In this document: positions 19,682-32,191 of the stretch, piece after piece
How positions within the stretch are numbered: the first letter of the stretch is position 1
Layout: each line of letters begins with the position of its first letter
The notes under the pieces: model-generated
What the model was told of the DNA's origin: nothing
Seen by the model: only the letters and a program-made list of their open reading frames with translations
Databases searched by the model: none
Source of the DNA: Spiroplasma ixodetis Y32
GTDB taxonomy: Bacteria; Bacillota_I; Bacilli_A; Mycoplasmatales; VBWQ01
Length of the DNA: 64,000 bases
Assembly: GCF_030316605.1 (NCBI RefSeq)
Contig: NZ_CP127039.1
Location: forward strand, 930,001-994,000
Direction: 5' to 3'
Translations under genes and position numbers: made by a program

Positions 19682-22600
19682 ATGAAAAAACAATCATTTT
19701 TGCTTTTTAAAAATGCGTTTAAACAAGCATTTCGTAATAAAATTCAATTAGTTGGTTTAATTGTTTTAGTATTATTATCATCAACTATTTTTTCATTAAT
19801 GCAAACAAGTTTAGCAAGAATTTCTGATGAATATTCAACATTAGTTGCAAAATCTAATTTACATGATTTTGTTATTGATTTATCTAATACTACTCCAAAA
19901 ACTGTTTCTAATAAAATCTCAACATCAACAACTGCTGTTGATGAAAAGAATGATTTTGATATTAACAATATTGCAAATGATGCTGGTAATGAATTTATAT
20001 GAGATCGTGTTGAAGGCAGAACTATGCAATTAGATAATAATAGTAATCCTAGAATTTTAAAAATATTAACTTATAATCAAGATGCTCGTATTGATAAATT
20101 AATCATTAGTGATGGTTATCAAATAGGAGATAGTAATAATCCAGATAAAACTCCAAATTGAAAACAGGTAGTTATTAATAAAGAATTTTCCCAAAAAAAT
20201 AATTTGCATATTAATGATACAATTCGTGTGCAATCAGATCAATTAGGAAGTAGTTTAAAAGTTTCAGGATATGATTTAAATGATGCTGCTTATAGTAGTT
20301 ATAATTGATTAAAAATTGTTGGATATGGTGTATCTGCTGATTTCACAACCCCAATTATTGATCAAACTACACCAATTCCAAATAAAACTCGTGAAGGTTT
20401 ATTATACGTTGATCCAATGCAATTTGGTTTAAGTAAAAGGTTAGAAGATAATAATTATATTTGATCATATGATAAAGCTAATGAAAAAATCACAATTTCT
20501 TCCGATAATGATCGCGAAATTTATTTTGTTGGAAAATCAACAATAGGTAAAATTAATGATATTAAATTAATTTCACAAAGTTTAAGAAATAAATATATTA
20601 ATACTATTGATTCTGATGCTGCTTTAGTATATAAGTTAGGAAATAATAAGTATACGTTTAATAATCGTACTGCTACTTTGAATGCAACTATTATTGGATT
20701 TAAAAGTTTATTAATTGGTTTATTATTAATTGTTTTAATTATTACAGGAATTACAGTAATATTAATTACTTATAAAAATATTGATAATTCACGAACACAA
20801 ATTGGAATTTTAAAATCATTAGGTTATAGTAATATTAAAATTTTAATTACATCTTTAGCTTATCCAATGGTAGCAGCACTTATTGGTACTATTTTAGTGT
20901 TTTTACCAGCAAGTGGTTTACAAGTAATTATAGTTCAAACATTTGCCAACTATTTTAATCTAGATTTTGGTCATTTTATTTTTAATGGTTTAGGATTTAT
21001 ATATTGTTTAATTTTAATATTTGGTTTTTTATCAATTATTGCATGAGTTATTAGTGCTTTAACAGTTATTAAAAAACCAATAGATCTAATTAAAAACGAA
21101 TCAGCTACTGTTAATTCTCGCTTTAGTCGAATTATTAAAACAAAAAGTATTAATCGTGGATTTTTAACAAGATTCCGTTTATCACTATTTACATCATCAA
21201 TTGGAAAAATGGCAGCAGCATCATTAACTATGTTTTTAGGAACAACTTTAATGACAACATCTATTATTGGACCAAAAATTATGGCTGATAATAAATTACT
21301 TTCTTTTACTGGTATGAATTATCACTCCTTAGTTGAATATGACGTTCCGACTTATAATTCTCCATATAGTTTTTATAAGACTTATAATCCAAATAATAAA
21401 GATAATTGAAATTATACTTCTACTGTTGATAGTACTACTGGTGATACATATTGACATCCACCACGTTTTGATAATTCTGGGCCATTAAATGTTACTTTTG
21501 TTAAAGAATTATTAGAAAATAATATTAATGCTGAAGCATATGCTCCAATGTCAGATGAATCTAATCCCAGTGGTGCTATTAGCGATTTAGGATATACTGG
21601 TTTAACGTATTTAAATGGTAAAATGCTTACTAAAAACTTTTTAAATGGATTAGATTCTAGTGATATTAAAGATGCTTCTGTGATTGTTGGAATTATGGTA
21701 CAAATGGCTTGACCAAATGCATTACCAATGTATGACACAGTTTTAAAAAATACTAATATTAACAGTTTTTATAGTGAGAATACTTATAATATTATTAGAA
21801 AATTTTATCAAAACTATCGAACAACAGTGGCAATGAATATTAGTGGTACGATTTCGAAGACTGGTAAGATTAGTACTAATCCTAATGATTTAGATATTAC
21901 AAAATTCAAAGATTGAGCAAATAGTAATATTCCTGCTTACAAAAATGCCTCAAGTGAGGGTCCTACTTTTATTAATGATATTGATAATTTAAGTTTTGAT
22001 ACTAGCGATAAATTATATCCGTGACATTTAACTAATGAAACACAATTATTGAATAATAATGCATCTGAAATTAGTGACAAAGAGCGTGATAGTTGAATTA
22101 ATAAAGTTGGAATTTGATTTGGTGCTTTATTTTATAATAGAATGGGACAAACTGTAGTACAAGGTGCTTATACTAAAAGTCCATATTTTATTCGTCAAAA
22201 TATTGCTAAAGCTTATAGTGATCCCAATGCTCCTTTTAATGTTGCTTTTAATGTTGTGCCTTTTGATAAAGAAACTGATGAATTAGGAACTTACTTTATT
22301 GGTACTCCTGAAAAATTATTTAAACAAAATAAGTATTTATTGAAAGTTTTTGGTTTACAAAATCAACAACAGTTAGGCAAACCTTCAATGATGCAATTAT
22401 ATGATGCTGGGGGTTCTTCATTAAATCCACTTTTAGAACAAGAAAATAGTGATGATAGTATTAGTCTTGTTATTAATCAAACGATTGCTAAACAATTAAA
22501 TTTAAAAATAAATGATGAATTTAAAATGAGTAGTAATGGTAATACTATGAAATTTAAAGATAATAATAAATTGAAACCTTTTGATTTGGATAAAATTAAT

Positions 22601-23677
22601 ATTGATAAGATTGTTGGTGATAGTAAAAATGTTAATAATGTAACATTATTAAAACAACAAACTGGTTATACACAAGTTGATGAGTTAAAGGATGGGGCTT
22701 ATGATAATATGGGTATTAATGCTACAAATATGTTAAAAGAAGTTGCTGCTGGTAAGGTTGTTAATTCTTATAATGATAAGATAAGTTCTAAAACACCAAC
22801 GTATAAAGTAGTTGGTGTATATAATGGTTATGGTCAACCTAATGCTTATATTAGTAAAACTAATGCTGATAAAGTTTTATCATTTAATAAAACAAAAGAA
22901 TTTTTATTTTTATTATTTAAAAAAGAATGAGAAGACAAAAAAACAACTTGTGATGTTGATTTTGGTAAATTAAAATCATTTAATGAATATCAAGATTTTC
23001 TTAATCAATTAAATGATCCCGTTATTTTTAAACTTAATCAAGTATTTGAAAATGAAAATCCAATCTTTAATTTTAAATTTTCAAATTCGCAATCATTACC
23101 AGATATAACTAATTCATTTTCAACTTCGCAAATGTATGGAGATTACAGTGCTTTTGGTTTAAATGGTGGTACTGATGGTTCTGGTACTTATCAAGGTTAT
23201 GGTGCAGGTAGTGCTGTTAATATTACGCCACAAGATATCCATCATCAGTTGTTAAATCAAATTACTGCTTTAGTTGATACAGTATTGGTTGCATTTATTA
23301 TCTTTTCATTAATCATTTCGTTCTTTATTATTTTATTAACAAGTAATTTAGTAATTTATGAAAATCGTAAAACAATAGCAACAATGAAAACACTTGGTTA
23401 TAGTGATGCAAAAATAACTAATATTGTTATTGGTATGTATTTACCAGTGATTGCTGTTATGTTTGTTATTGGTTTTCCTGTAGGATGAATAATTGTTAAG
23501 TTTATTCTTAACTATTTAGCTGCTAATACAACATGGGTTTTACCATTATTCTTTGTTTGATGATTACCACTTGTAGTTGGTTTAATTGTCTTTGGTATTT
23601 ATGCAACAACCTTTATTATTGATTGATATGCCATGAAGAAGATTAATCCAATTAAAACTTTAAATGAAATTGATTAA
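19682..23677 (+). CDS. large FtsX/MacB-type ABC transporter permease (1331 aa)
   Basis: Membrane subunit of an ABC exporter or lipoprotein-release-type system. GAAAGGAAG precedes ATG. One N-terminal membrane helix (LVGLIVLVLLSSTIFSL) is followed by a ~300-residue extracellular domain. Then comes a cluster of three helices with the FtsX-like turn RTQIGILKSLGYSN (about residues 370-383). A second helix-plus-extracellular domain (~500 residues) precedes the final three helices with RKTIATMKTLGYSD (about 1231-1244). This is the duplicated FtsX arrangement seen in big Mollicutes permeases. More than a dozen UGA Trp codons; no UAA or UAG breaks. Pairs with the ATPase starting 21 bp downstream. Substrate unknown; the large Asn/Thr-rich ectodomains suggest contact with envelope or host molecules. 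Confidence 0.88.
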
Positions 23678-23697
23678 AAGCAGAAAGGAATAAAAAC

Positions 23698-24702
23698 ATG
23701 AAAAAGGATAAAAAAAACATTAAAAATTCAAGTGAACAAGTAACCAAAAATAAGTTAGAATCTACTTTTTCAAAGAAGTCAGTATCTAAGAATGAAGGTA
23801 CAATACCACCAGTAACCCATAAATCTCATGATAAACCAGAATCAAAGGAAGAAATAGAAGCTAATAAAGCCAAATTGCAAACTTTTAAAGATAATCAAAA
23901 AGCAATTAAAAAGTTAACAAAAACTCATTCAAAAGAAATTTTAGCAGGTAAAATTATATCAATGACTAATAATACTCCTGATACTAAAACTAATGTTATT
24001 GAATTATTTGATGTTAAAAAATCTTACTTAACTGGAGACTTAGAATACGAAGTATTAAAAGGAGTTAATTTAAAAATTAAATTAGGTGATTTTGTTGTTA
24101 TCTTAGGACCATCGGGAAGTGGTAAGACAACATTATTAAATATTATTTCGGGATTGGATAAACCTAATACTGGTGATGTTTTTGTGGTGGGATACAATTT
24201 ATCTTTATTAAAAGATAGTCATTTAACTAAATTTAGACGAGATAATGTTGGTTTTATTTTTCAACAATACAATTTATTAACTAACTTAACTGCTCGTGAA
24301 AATGCTGAAGTTGGTGAAAATCTTGCTAAAAATAAAAATAAAAATATGAGTATTGATGATATTTTTCAAGTTATTGAAATGGATAAACATATGAATAAGT
24401 TTCCAAGTCAATTATCAGGTGGACAACAGCAAAGAGTATCGATTGGTAGAGCACTAGCAAAAAATCCGACAATTTTATTTTGTGATGAGCCAACAGGAGC
24501 ACTTGATGAGGAAATGGGGCGTAAGGTGTTAGAAATTTTATTGGATGTTAATCGAGAATATAAAACATCAATTATTATGGTTACTCATAATCCTAACTTC
24601 CAATATGTTGCAAATACTGTTATTAACGTTAAAAATGGTAAAATTATTAGTGTAAAGAATAATGAAAAACCAATGAAACCAAATGAAATAAATTGATCAT
24701 AA
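23698..24702 (+). CDS. ABC transporter ATP-binding protein, LolD/MacB type (334 aa)
   Basis: ATPase partner of the permease just upstream. A lysine- and serine-rich N-terminal extension of ~100 residues with no hydrophobic segment precedes the nucleotide-binding domain. That domain carries Walker A GPSGSGKTT, Q-loop FIFQQYNLL, signature LSGGQQQR, Walker B ILFCDEPTGALD and the switch histidine in IIMVTHN. The UGA at 24694-24696 is Trp; the protein ends NWS before UAA at 24700. The charged extension is unusual for this family and could mediate regulation or tethering. AAAGGAA precedes ATG. Confidence 0.92.
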
Positions 24703-24827
24703 GAAAAGGGTATAGATGGGGGTTGATTTAATAAATATAAGAAAAAAAATAAATTATAAGAATCTAATAGAAAATACTATATTTTATTTAGTTTAATTAT
24801 TTTTTAGAAAGAAAAAGGTGCAAGGTA

Positions 24828-25067
24828 ATGAGTATTGGTTTAATTACATTTATTATATGAATATGTTTAGTAATTTGAATAGTGTTTTTAATTTGAGGTA
24901 TAAGTTTATGTAATAGTAATAATGCATTAGGCATCATATTATTATTTTTAACATTAAATTTAATTGGCTTAATAATAGGAATTTCTTTATTATATAATAA
25001 AAATAAGCAAAATGTAGATAACAAAAAAAATATTAATAGTAATATTAAAATAGAAGAATTAAGTTAA
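24828..25067 (+). CDS. small two-helix membrane protein (79 aa)
   Basis: Visible only in code 4: three UGA codons (FIIWICLVIWIVFLIWGI) lie in the first membrane helix. Two hydrophobic segments (about residues 3-24 and 34-55), then a Lys/Asn-rich cytoplasmic tail. A candidate SD (AAAAAGGTG) lies 9-10 bp before ATG. It follows the ABC ATPase by 125 bp on the same strand and may belong to the same transcript. No family recognised. Confidence 0.6.
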
Positions 25068-25231
25068 ACATTCCTTTTTAGAAATTTTAATATTAAATTA
25101 AAAAATCATACATTAATTTAATACAATTAAAAATAAAATAATAATAATAAGTATTATCATATTAAAGTATGACTTAAAAATATTTAAATGAAACTTGCAA
25201 AAAAGTAATTATTTTAACACTGATTGATAAA

Positions 25232-25909
25232 TTATTCAGATATTTTTGTTGAAGATAAATCATAAAATTTACCTTTAATAATATATACTATTGTTTCACA
25301 AATGTTAACTAAGTGATCACCTAGTCTTTCAATATATTTCAACTGTTGCATTGTTGATGTATATTGAGAGAGTTGATCATTATTTTTGTTTACTTTTAAC
25401 ATATTGACAATGTTTTTCATTGATTCACGAAAACGATTATCAATATCAATATCATATTCTGCTGCTTGATAAGCTTTGTTAATATCATTTTCATTTATAG
25501 ATTCACCAATTAAATCCATCATTTTAAATACTTTTTTCATTAATCCTGATAATTGAGATGTTAATTTAATTTCTGGTTTATATTTGACATTAAATTTGGA
25601 TAAATTTTTAGCATAATTTGAAATACGTTCTAAATCACGAATAATATTCATATAGCCAATAATAGTACGTAAGTCAGTAGCAAAAGGATTTTGTTGAGCA
25701 ATACTTCAAATTGCAGTAATTGTTAAACTTTCAGCGACTGTTCTAATTTTTTTATCGGTTTCAACAATTCTTTTTGACATGTCAAAATCTTGTGTTTCCA
25801 TTGCTATTAAAGCGTCTTTATGTTCTTTTTTTACTTCTTTTAATAAAGTTAATAAGTTTTGTTTTAAATTTATGATATCTAAATCAAATCTACGGTTAAT
25901 TATTTTCAT
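25232..25909 (-). CDS. phoU: phosphate transport regulator PhoU (225 aa)
   Basis: Two-repeat helical-bundle protein that modulates Pst phosphate uptake, acting at the membrane face of the transporter. Each repeat shows the PhoU metal-binding-type helices (DFDMSKRIVETDKKI; IERLGDHLVNICETIVY). Length matches the family (~220). AAAGGAGGAAAAA directly precedes ATG at 25909. Last gene of the pst operon, 37 bp after pstB. One UGA Trp (ITAIWSIAQQ). Confidence 0.92.
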
Positions 25910-25946
25910 TTTTTCCTCCTTTCTCTATAATTAATTATATATATTT

Positions 25947-26882
25947 TTAACCAAATCTGCCGGTAATATAATCTTCTGTTCTTTTATCTTTTGGTCGTGA
26001 AAATATTTTTTTAGTATTATTATATTCAATGACTTCTCCATTTAAGAAAAAGGCAGTTTTATCAGAAATTCGTGCTGCTTGTTGCATTGAATGAGTAACA
26101 ACAATAATTGTAAAGTCTGATTTTAAATCATTCATTAAGTCTTCAATTTTAGATGCGGCAATCGGATCTAGAGCTGAAGTTGGTTCATCCATTAATAGTA
26201 CTTCTGGTTTTAGGGCAATAGCACGAGCAATACATAAACGTTGTTGTTGGCCACCTGATAATGATAATGCTGAATCGAATAAGTGTTGAGCAACTTCATC
26301 TCATAAAGCCGCTTTTTTTAAAGCATCTTCGACAATTTGATTTAAAATCTTTTTATTTTTAATGCCTTGATTTTTTGGACCATATGCAACATTATCATAA
26401 ATTGACATTGGAAAGGGATTAGGTTTTTGAAATACCATTCCAACTTTAGTTCGTAATGAAATAATATTTTTTTTATTTTCATAAATATCTTCATTATTGA
26501 ATAATATTTGTCCATTAATTTTAACACCATCAATTAAATCATTCATTCTATTTAAAGTTCGTAGTAATGTTGATTTACCACAACCACTTGGTCCAATAAA
26601 AGAGGTTACTTGATTACGATTTATTTCTAAATTTATATTAAATAAAGCCTGTTTTTTACCATGATTATAGAAGAAATTTAAATTTTTAATAGTAAAAACA
26701 TAATTAGTTTTTGGAATGTTTTCGATAGTTGATAAACTGTTTAATTTATTATTTTCTTTTTTATTAAATTTTTCTTTTACTTTTAATAAGTATGGTTTAA
26801 TTATATTTGTTTTTCTTTTTTTATTGCTATTCGCTGATTTTTTCTTGCTTTCATTTTTTCTTTTAATAATTCAATTGAGCAT
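25947..26882 (-). CDS. pstB: phosphate ABC transporter ATPase PstB with N-terminal extension (311 aa)
   Basis: Drives phosphate import by ATP hydrolysis. Walker [22 protein letters not shown]-loop [20 protein letters not shown], signature [11 protein letters not shown], Walker [13 protein letters not shown] and switch VVTHSMQQ are all present and PstB-specific. No in-frame ATG lies near the usual start. The only candidate is ATG at 26882 inside the pstCA 3' end (82-bp overlap), preceded by GGGGTG. This gives a basic ~60-residue N-terminal extension ([12 protein letters not shown]...). An unconventional downstream start such as AUA or AUU cannot be excluded. Confidence 0.93.
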
Positions 26883-28828
26883 TTTGTTTTCACCCCGATT
26901 CTTGTTTTTAAACTTTTTTCAAAATGTTTTGCTATAAAGTTTAAAATAAATATTAGTATAACTGTTATTAGTGCTGTTTGATACATCATTCCTAATTTAT
27001 TAGGGTCATTTGATTCTTTATTAACTAATAAAATATGGGTTGTTAAAGTTTGTCCTGAACTTAAGAAACCTTTATTGGGAAAAGCAACAGTGCTTCCTAA
27101 TGTTAGATAAACTGGTGCTGATTCACTAATAATTCTACCCATTGATAAAATCATACTAGTAATAATTCCACCAATGGCAGCTGGAATAACTACTTTTCTT
27201 ATTGTTTCAAATTTACTAGCACCTAGTGCTAATGATGCTTCACGATATTCAATAGGTACTGATTTTAATGTATCTTCTACTGCTCTAATAATAAGTGGTA
27301 AAATAACAATTGTTAATGTTAAACTAGCAGCAATTGCTGAGAAACTTATTTGTAAGAAAGTAATAAAAAAAGTAAATCCAAACATACCAAAGATAATTGA
27401 TGGCGTAGAAGCTAAGGTATTTAGCACAAAACGTAATATTGAAGCAAATCAACCATTTTTGGAATATTCGTGAAGATAAATTGCACCAATAATACCTAAT
27501 GGCATAGCAATAGTAATTGTTGTTAATACCAATAAACATGTCATTGTGATAATTGATAAGTAACCTTCATCACCGGTTGTTCAAATTAAAGCTGCAAAAT
27601 TAAAATTGAAAACGCTACTACCAGCATTACCACTAATGTTGAAGATACCATTAATAATAATATCACCAATAATTCAAATAATTAATCCCATAGTAATAAA
27701 ACAAGCTAGCCCCATAAAGAATAATCGAAAATAGTCTTTAAAGTGTTTTCAGCCTTGATTTTTAATAGTTTTTTCACTAATAGTTAACATTAGTTGATTA
27801 TCAGATAGATTTATTTTTTTTAAATTATAATTTCGTGGTTTTTTATGACCTTTTGCTTTTTTATCACTACGTTTATAAATTATTAAAACAATAAAGTTAA
27901 TGATTGAAACTATAATAAATAAAAATAAACCAATTCCATATAATGCTGATATTTGTTGAGAACTAACTGCTTCTCCAATTTCTAGTCCAATTACTCCCGC
28001 TAAAGTAGAAATTGAACTAAATAAAAATGCAAGTGGACCATGTGCAAAATTTGGGGTTAGAGTACTATTACCAGCAATCATAACAACGGCCATTGTTTCG
28101 CCGATGACTCTTCCAAATCCAAAAATTATTGCACCAATGATTTTGGTTTTTGCCGCTTTAAAAATGACTTTAAAACTAGTGTCAGTCCTGCTAATACCTA
28201 GTGCTAATGATGCATATAGATAAGATTTTGGTACTCGAGTAATAGCATTAACAGATAATGAAATAATTGTTGGTAATGCCATCATTGATAAAATAAAACT
28301 TGCTGTCATCATATTTTCTTTGGTTGGTGCTCCCATTTTTACAAAAATAGGGCCAATGGTCATTAAACCAAAAGCACCAAAAACAACGGAAGGAATACCG
28401 GATAATAATTCTACTAAAGTTAATGTTGTTTTTTTTAATTTTGGTGGTAAAAATTCACATATAAATAATGATGTTAGTAAGCTTAAAGGAACAGCAAGTA
28501 TCATTGAAAATAGTGCAACTCAAAAAGTGGCAACGATAAAGGCAATAATACCAAAACTATTAGCACTAGGTAATCATTTACTATTTCCTAACATTTTAAA
28601 TCAATTTAGAAAACTCATATTACTAAATGTTTGACCGATAATAAAACCAATTAATAATGAAGCGGCAATTAGTGCTAATGAAGATATAGACAATACACAA
28701 ATTTTAGCAATCAGATCATAAGTATGTTTTTTTTGTTCACTAATAAAAACATTTTTTGGATCATGATTTTTATTAAAATGATTAAAAGTTATTTTATGTC
28801 AAAACTTTTTAAAAGATTTGGATTTCAT
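26801..28828 (-). CDS. pstA: fused phosphate permease PstC-PstA (675 aa)
   Basis: Both permease subunits of the Pst importer in one chain. N-terminal cytoplasmic segment, then a PstC-type membrane domain with EAA-like loop [20 protein letters not shown], a basic linker ([11 protein letters not shown]), and a PstA-type domain with its own EAA-like loop [19 protein letters not shown]. Two such loops, and twice the usual length of ~300, demonstrate the fusion. ATG at 28828 has a GGAGT SD. Many UGA Trp codons. It starts 14 bp after the pstS stop codon and overlaps pstB, as expected of a tightly coupled operon. Confidence 0.92.
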
Positions 28829-28842
28829 TTATTAATACTCCT

Positions 28843-29805
28843 TTATGGAAAATTGTTTAATCACTGATTTAAATCATAATTTAATTTGTCAGTTAATGGT
28901 ACTGCTGATTGTGCATACTGAGCTTCTGAAAAAGCAGGAACTACGTATTCGTTATGACCTGGATAGTCAGGAATAAACAAGAATTTTAGAAATTTAACTA
29001 AAGTATTAATTTGTTTAAAATTTTTATTTATTAAACCTGTAAATGGTCGTGATAACTGATAAGTACCATTTTTAATGGTATCTAAACTTGGAGCAATATT
29101 TTCTCAATTAGCAATATGAATATTAGTGAATTGTTTATTCGAATCTAATTGTTTTTTATCTGAATATGAACTATAGCCAACACCACCACTAGACATATTA
29201 AACATTTGTGTACTTGAATTAACGGTTATTGCTTGTGGATAATATGCTTTTGAATCACCCAGAACTTTTTCATTAAAAACATCTCGTGTTCCTGAACCAT
29301 TTTCTCTAGTATAAGGTAAAATTTTGAGGTCACAAGTTGGTTTGATTCAACCTTGATTTGGTTCTGAAGTATTTTGTGGAAATAAATCTCTTCAGAAAAT
29401 AGACGATTTTAAATACATTTTTTTTACTTTATCTTGTGTAAAATTTAGAGGGTTATTATTACCTAAGCAATCTTGTGGTAAATTATAAACTAAAATCATG
29501 CCATCTTTTGATAAAACAAAAGAAATTAAATTATTATTAGGAGTTGTATATTCCTTTGAAAGTCAGCCAATACCAAACATATTTTTATTAACGGGAATTA
29601 CTGCTGCATCTGAACCTAAACTGTTATAAGTAAAGTCTGCTTCTTTATGATTATCGGGATAGTCTTCAATTAATGTATGCATTAAAGGTGCTACTGAAGT
29701 TGAACCGCCCATAATAAAATAGGGTTTATGACTAACTAAAGTTACAATAAAAATACTAATCATTGTGATTAATCAAAATAATGACAAAATTCTTTTTTTT
29801 AGCAT
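28843..29805 (-). CDS. pstS: phosphate-binding protein PstS (320 aa)
   Basis: Extracellular phosphate receptor for the Pst importer. An N-terminal hydrophobic helix (LFWLITMISIFIVTLV, residues 9-24) leads to the ligand-binding start GGSTSVAPLMHTL and later the ENGSGTRDVF phosphate loop. I see no lipobox cysteine, so it appears anchored by an uncleaved helix and not by lipid. GGGTGG precedes ATG. First gene of pstS-pstCA-pstB-phoU. Confidence 0.9.
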
Positions 29806-29839
29806 ATAAATCCACCCAACTGAGAGTTTTCTTTATCAT

Positions 29840-29880
29840 ACACGTATTATAACAATATAATTGATAAAAACTAGAAAAAT
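29840..29880 (-). promoter_or_regulatory. putative pst operon promoter
   Basis: On the minus strand TATAAT (plus 29840s) sits ~40 bp upstream of pstS with an AT-rich, poorly conserved -35 region. No Pho-box-like repeat is evident. Confidence 0.4.
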
Positions 29881-29945
29881 TATTTCATTTTTATAAAAAA
29901 TGTAGATTCTAGACTATATTATTAATATTTTTTAGTAATTAAAAA

Positions 29946-29978
29946 ATGGTATTACTAGTTAACTTAATACCATTTTAT
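29946..29978. terminator. intrinsic terminator between rpmB and pst
   Basis: ATGGTATTA pairs with TAATACCAT around a 10-nt loop, with T-rich tracts on both sides, so it could work in either direction. Confidence 0.7.
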
Positions 29979-30002
29979 TAAATATTTTTAATTTAATATA
30001 AA

Positions 30003-30034
30003 AAATAAAAGAAAAGTATTTCTTTCTTTTATTA
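30003..30034 (-). terminator. AT-only hairpin after rpmB
   Basis: AATAAAAGAAA pairs with TTTCTTTTATT and is followed on the minus strand by TTTTTTAT. Located 40 bp after the rpmB stop. Confidence 0.5.
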
Positions 30035-30072
30035 GTATTCTTTATTTATATAATTCAAAAGATAAAATAACT

Positions 30073-30264
30073 TTATTTTTTATTATCTAAAGCATTATTT
30101 TTCTTTAAAGTTTTTAAAGTACGAGCACTAATCATTAAAGTTTTTCCACCAATTTTTACTGGTTGTAAGTTTGGATTTCATTTTCTTCTAGAAGAGTTCA
30201 TCGCATGCGAACGGTTGTTACCAGCTAGTGGACCAATACCACTTAAAGCACATTTTCTTGCCAT
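30073..30264 (-). CDS. rpmB: 50S ribosomal protein L28 (63 aa)
   Basis: Starts MARKCALSGIGPLAGNNRSH, the conserved L28 N-terminus, with RRKWNPNLQPV following. Basic, length typical. AAGGAGAAAAT precedes ATG. Monocistronic, with terminators downstream. Confidence 0.95.
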
Positions 30265-30325
30265 AGTTATTTTCTCCTTATTAATGTTTTAACTAATAAA
30301 TAATACCATATTTATTTATTTTTTT

Positions 30326-30436
30326 TTAAAAAAAATAAAATTTATTTGTAAAAAATTGAATATTTACTAGGACATTATTTATAAGGGGGGTAACAAAAAT
30401 GCGGAATAATTTTATCAATAGTGTCTTTATTATCAT
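30326..30436 (-). pseudogene. truncated copy of the cassette coiled-coil gene (36 codons)
   Basis: Begins MIIKTLLIKLFRIFVT like the gene at 12885, then at a G6 tract (30385-30390, plus strand) switches to unrelated sequence and ends at UAA. Confidence 0.55.
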
Positions 30437-30574
30437 TTAGACGAGAATAAATTAAGACTTTTGTTATGTAATTGTAAATATACATTACTACTTACTAAAA
30501 TTAATTGCAACTAAAGTACTTATATTAAATTTTACTATATGCTAAAATAATGCACATAAAAGGAGATTTTTAAG

Positions 30575-31000
30575 ATGAAAACTAAAAAATTACAGTTAAT
30601 AACTGTATTACTATTTATTTTAACTATTATAATTATTACTATTGGTTTAATTTTAATAGGTATTTCAAATTATTATAATTATGTACAAATTGATAAAAAT
30701 TCAAAATTAATTTTAAGACAAATAAATGGATTTAAATTGTTAAATATTTTAAGTATGAATTATATTTTAATTCATTCTCCAAGTTTTATATGTTATTTTA
30801 CTGGAAATAATAACAATTATAATAATTGAATTCAATTACAAATTGGAGTGTTTTTTTGTTATATTTTAGTTCCAATTTTAACAATTATTACTATTTCGTT
30901 AACTTTTTTGATTATTGGTTTTAAAATAAAATTAAAAAATAATAATTTTTGAGATGCAATCCAAAATTGTGAAATAATCAATAATTACTATATTCATTAA
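30575..31000 (+). CDS. phage-cassette membrane protein (141 aa)
   Basis: AAAGGAGAT lies before ATG; stop UAA at 30998. Two strong hydrophobic stretches (LLFILTIIIITIGLILI at residues 11-27 and YILVPILTIITISLTFLII near 97-115) enclose an Asn/Tyr-rich loop. UGA Trp in NYNNWIQ and NNFWDAI. An internally deleted copy lies at 12605-12739 in the inverted duplicate. Inner-membrane or virion protein of a phage relic is plausible; no named family. Confidence 0.6.
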
Positions 31001-31002
31001 TA

Positions 31003-32126
31003 CTACGTTTTTAAATTTATTTGATTACATTTAAAGATAGCCATTTTTATATAAATATTAATGTTATATGTTCTATTTCCAAGCATTTCTTTTAAAATAT
31101 GCCAAATATTACTTTCAGCAAAAGTACCAATATTTCACTTTGCAGATTGATTAATAATTCCCTGTTTATTATTTTTAAAATATTGTTTTTTTAATTTTTT
31201 ATGATTGTCTAATTCTTGATATAAGTAATTAATTAACTTATCATATTGACCATTTTCAATAAAGTTTTTACAAGTATTATATTCTTTAAAATATTTACCT
31301 TTATTTCCAGCAAGTATACCAAGATATAATGTTCTAATTAAATGAAATTTATCTAAAACAAATTGTGCATCTAAATAATTTGCAACTTCTTTAATTCATC
31401 CTGCACTATCTCCACAAATAATGATTTTAGCTTGTTCAAAATTTTCAAAAAATCTTTTTCCTTGTTCTAAAATAAATTCAGCAGTTTTCTTAACTCCAAT
31501 TGCTGTTTTATTTGCTCTGATAATAACATTCACTCTTTTATTAACTAATTTGTGATTAATATTATCTGTATAAAATGCTAATAAACGCATTGAATATTTA
31601 TTAATTTTACGTTTAAATTCTCAAAACTTTCGATGTCCATCATCAATACTTATATAAATAGGTTGATTTTTTTCTAATTTAATTTTTGCTACATTTTCAT
31701 TAAAAACTTTATGTTTTTCAAAAATTCTATGAATATCCATTGTAGTTAAACCAGCATCTTTCAAAATATCACAAATATCTTTGTATCTTTTTCCATCAGC
31801 AAAATATTCAATAACAATTTGTTCTATGTCTTCTCCAATTCTTTTATATTTTGGTAATTCTAATTCTTCATCAACTAAACAAATACGTACTCATTTTTGT
31901 AATTCCATGTTATAATGTTCATAAATATGTCGTTTATAAATTACTATTCCATATTTTGTTTTTCTTTTTCTTTCTTTATAATCAATAATTTTATATTTAT
32001 TTTTATCTCTTGTTTTAAAAAATTTTCTATCTAATTTTTCTCATTTTTGCTTTATATGTGTGCTAATACTAATTGATTGATATTAGCGTATTCTTTTTGA
32101 TAAATTCATTTGTATTTTGTACTCAT
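31003..32126 (-). pseudogene. ISLre2-family (UPF0236) transposase, near full length with an early frameshift
   Basis: From ATG 32126 the frame (MSTKYKWIYQKEYANINQLV...) stops at UAA after ~25 codons because of a 2-nt insertion. The rest is continuous from QKWEKLDRKFFKTRD through YISIDDGHRKFWEF, IICGDSAGWIKEVANYL and FHLIRTLYLGILAGNKGKY to UAG at 31003. UPF0236 proteins are the transposases of ISLre2 elements. Longest copy in the window, but not translatable as it stands unless frameshifting occurs. Confidence 0.75.
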
Positions 32127-32150
32127 GTTTAATATTCCTTTCTAAATTTG
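31003..32150 (-). mobile_element. ISLre2-family element (ends not resolved)
   Basis: Same gene and same position within the phage cassette as the fragment at 10912-12600, in opposite orientation. The insertion therefore predates the duplication. I could not identify terminal repeats. Confidence 0.6.
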
Positions 32151-32191
32151 GATTTGTTAATAGTTTAAGTTTAATTTTTTTAAAAAATAAG

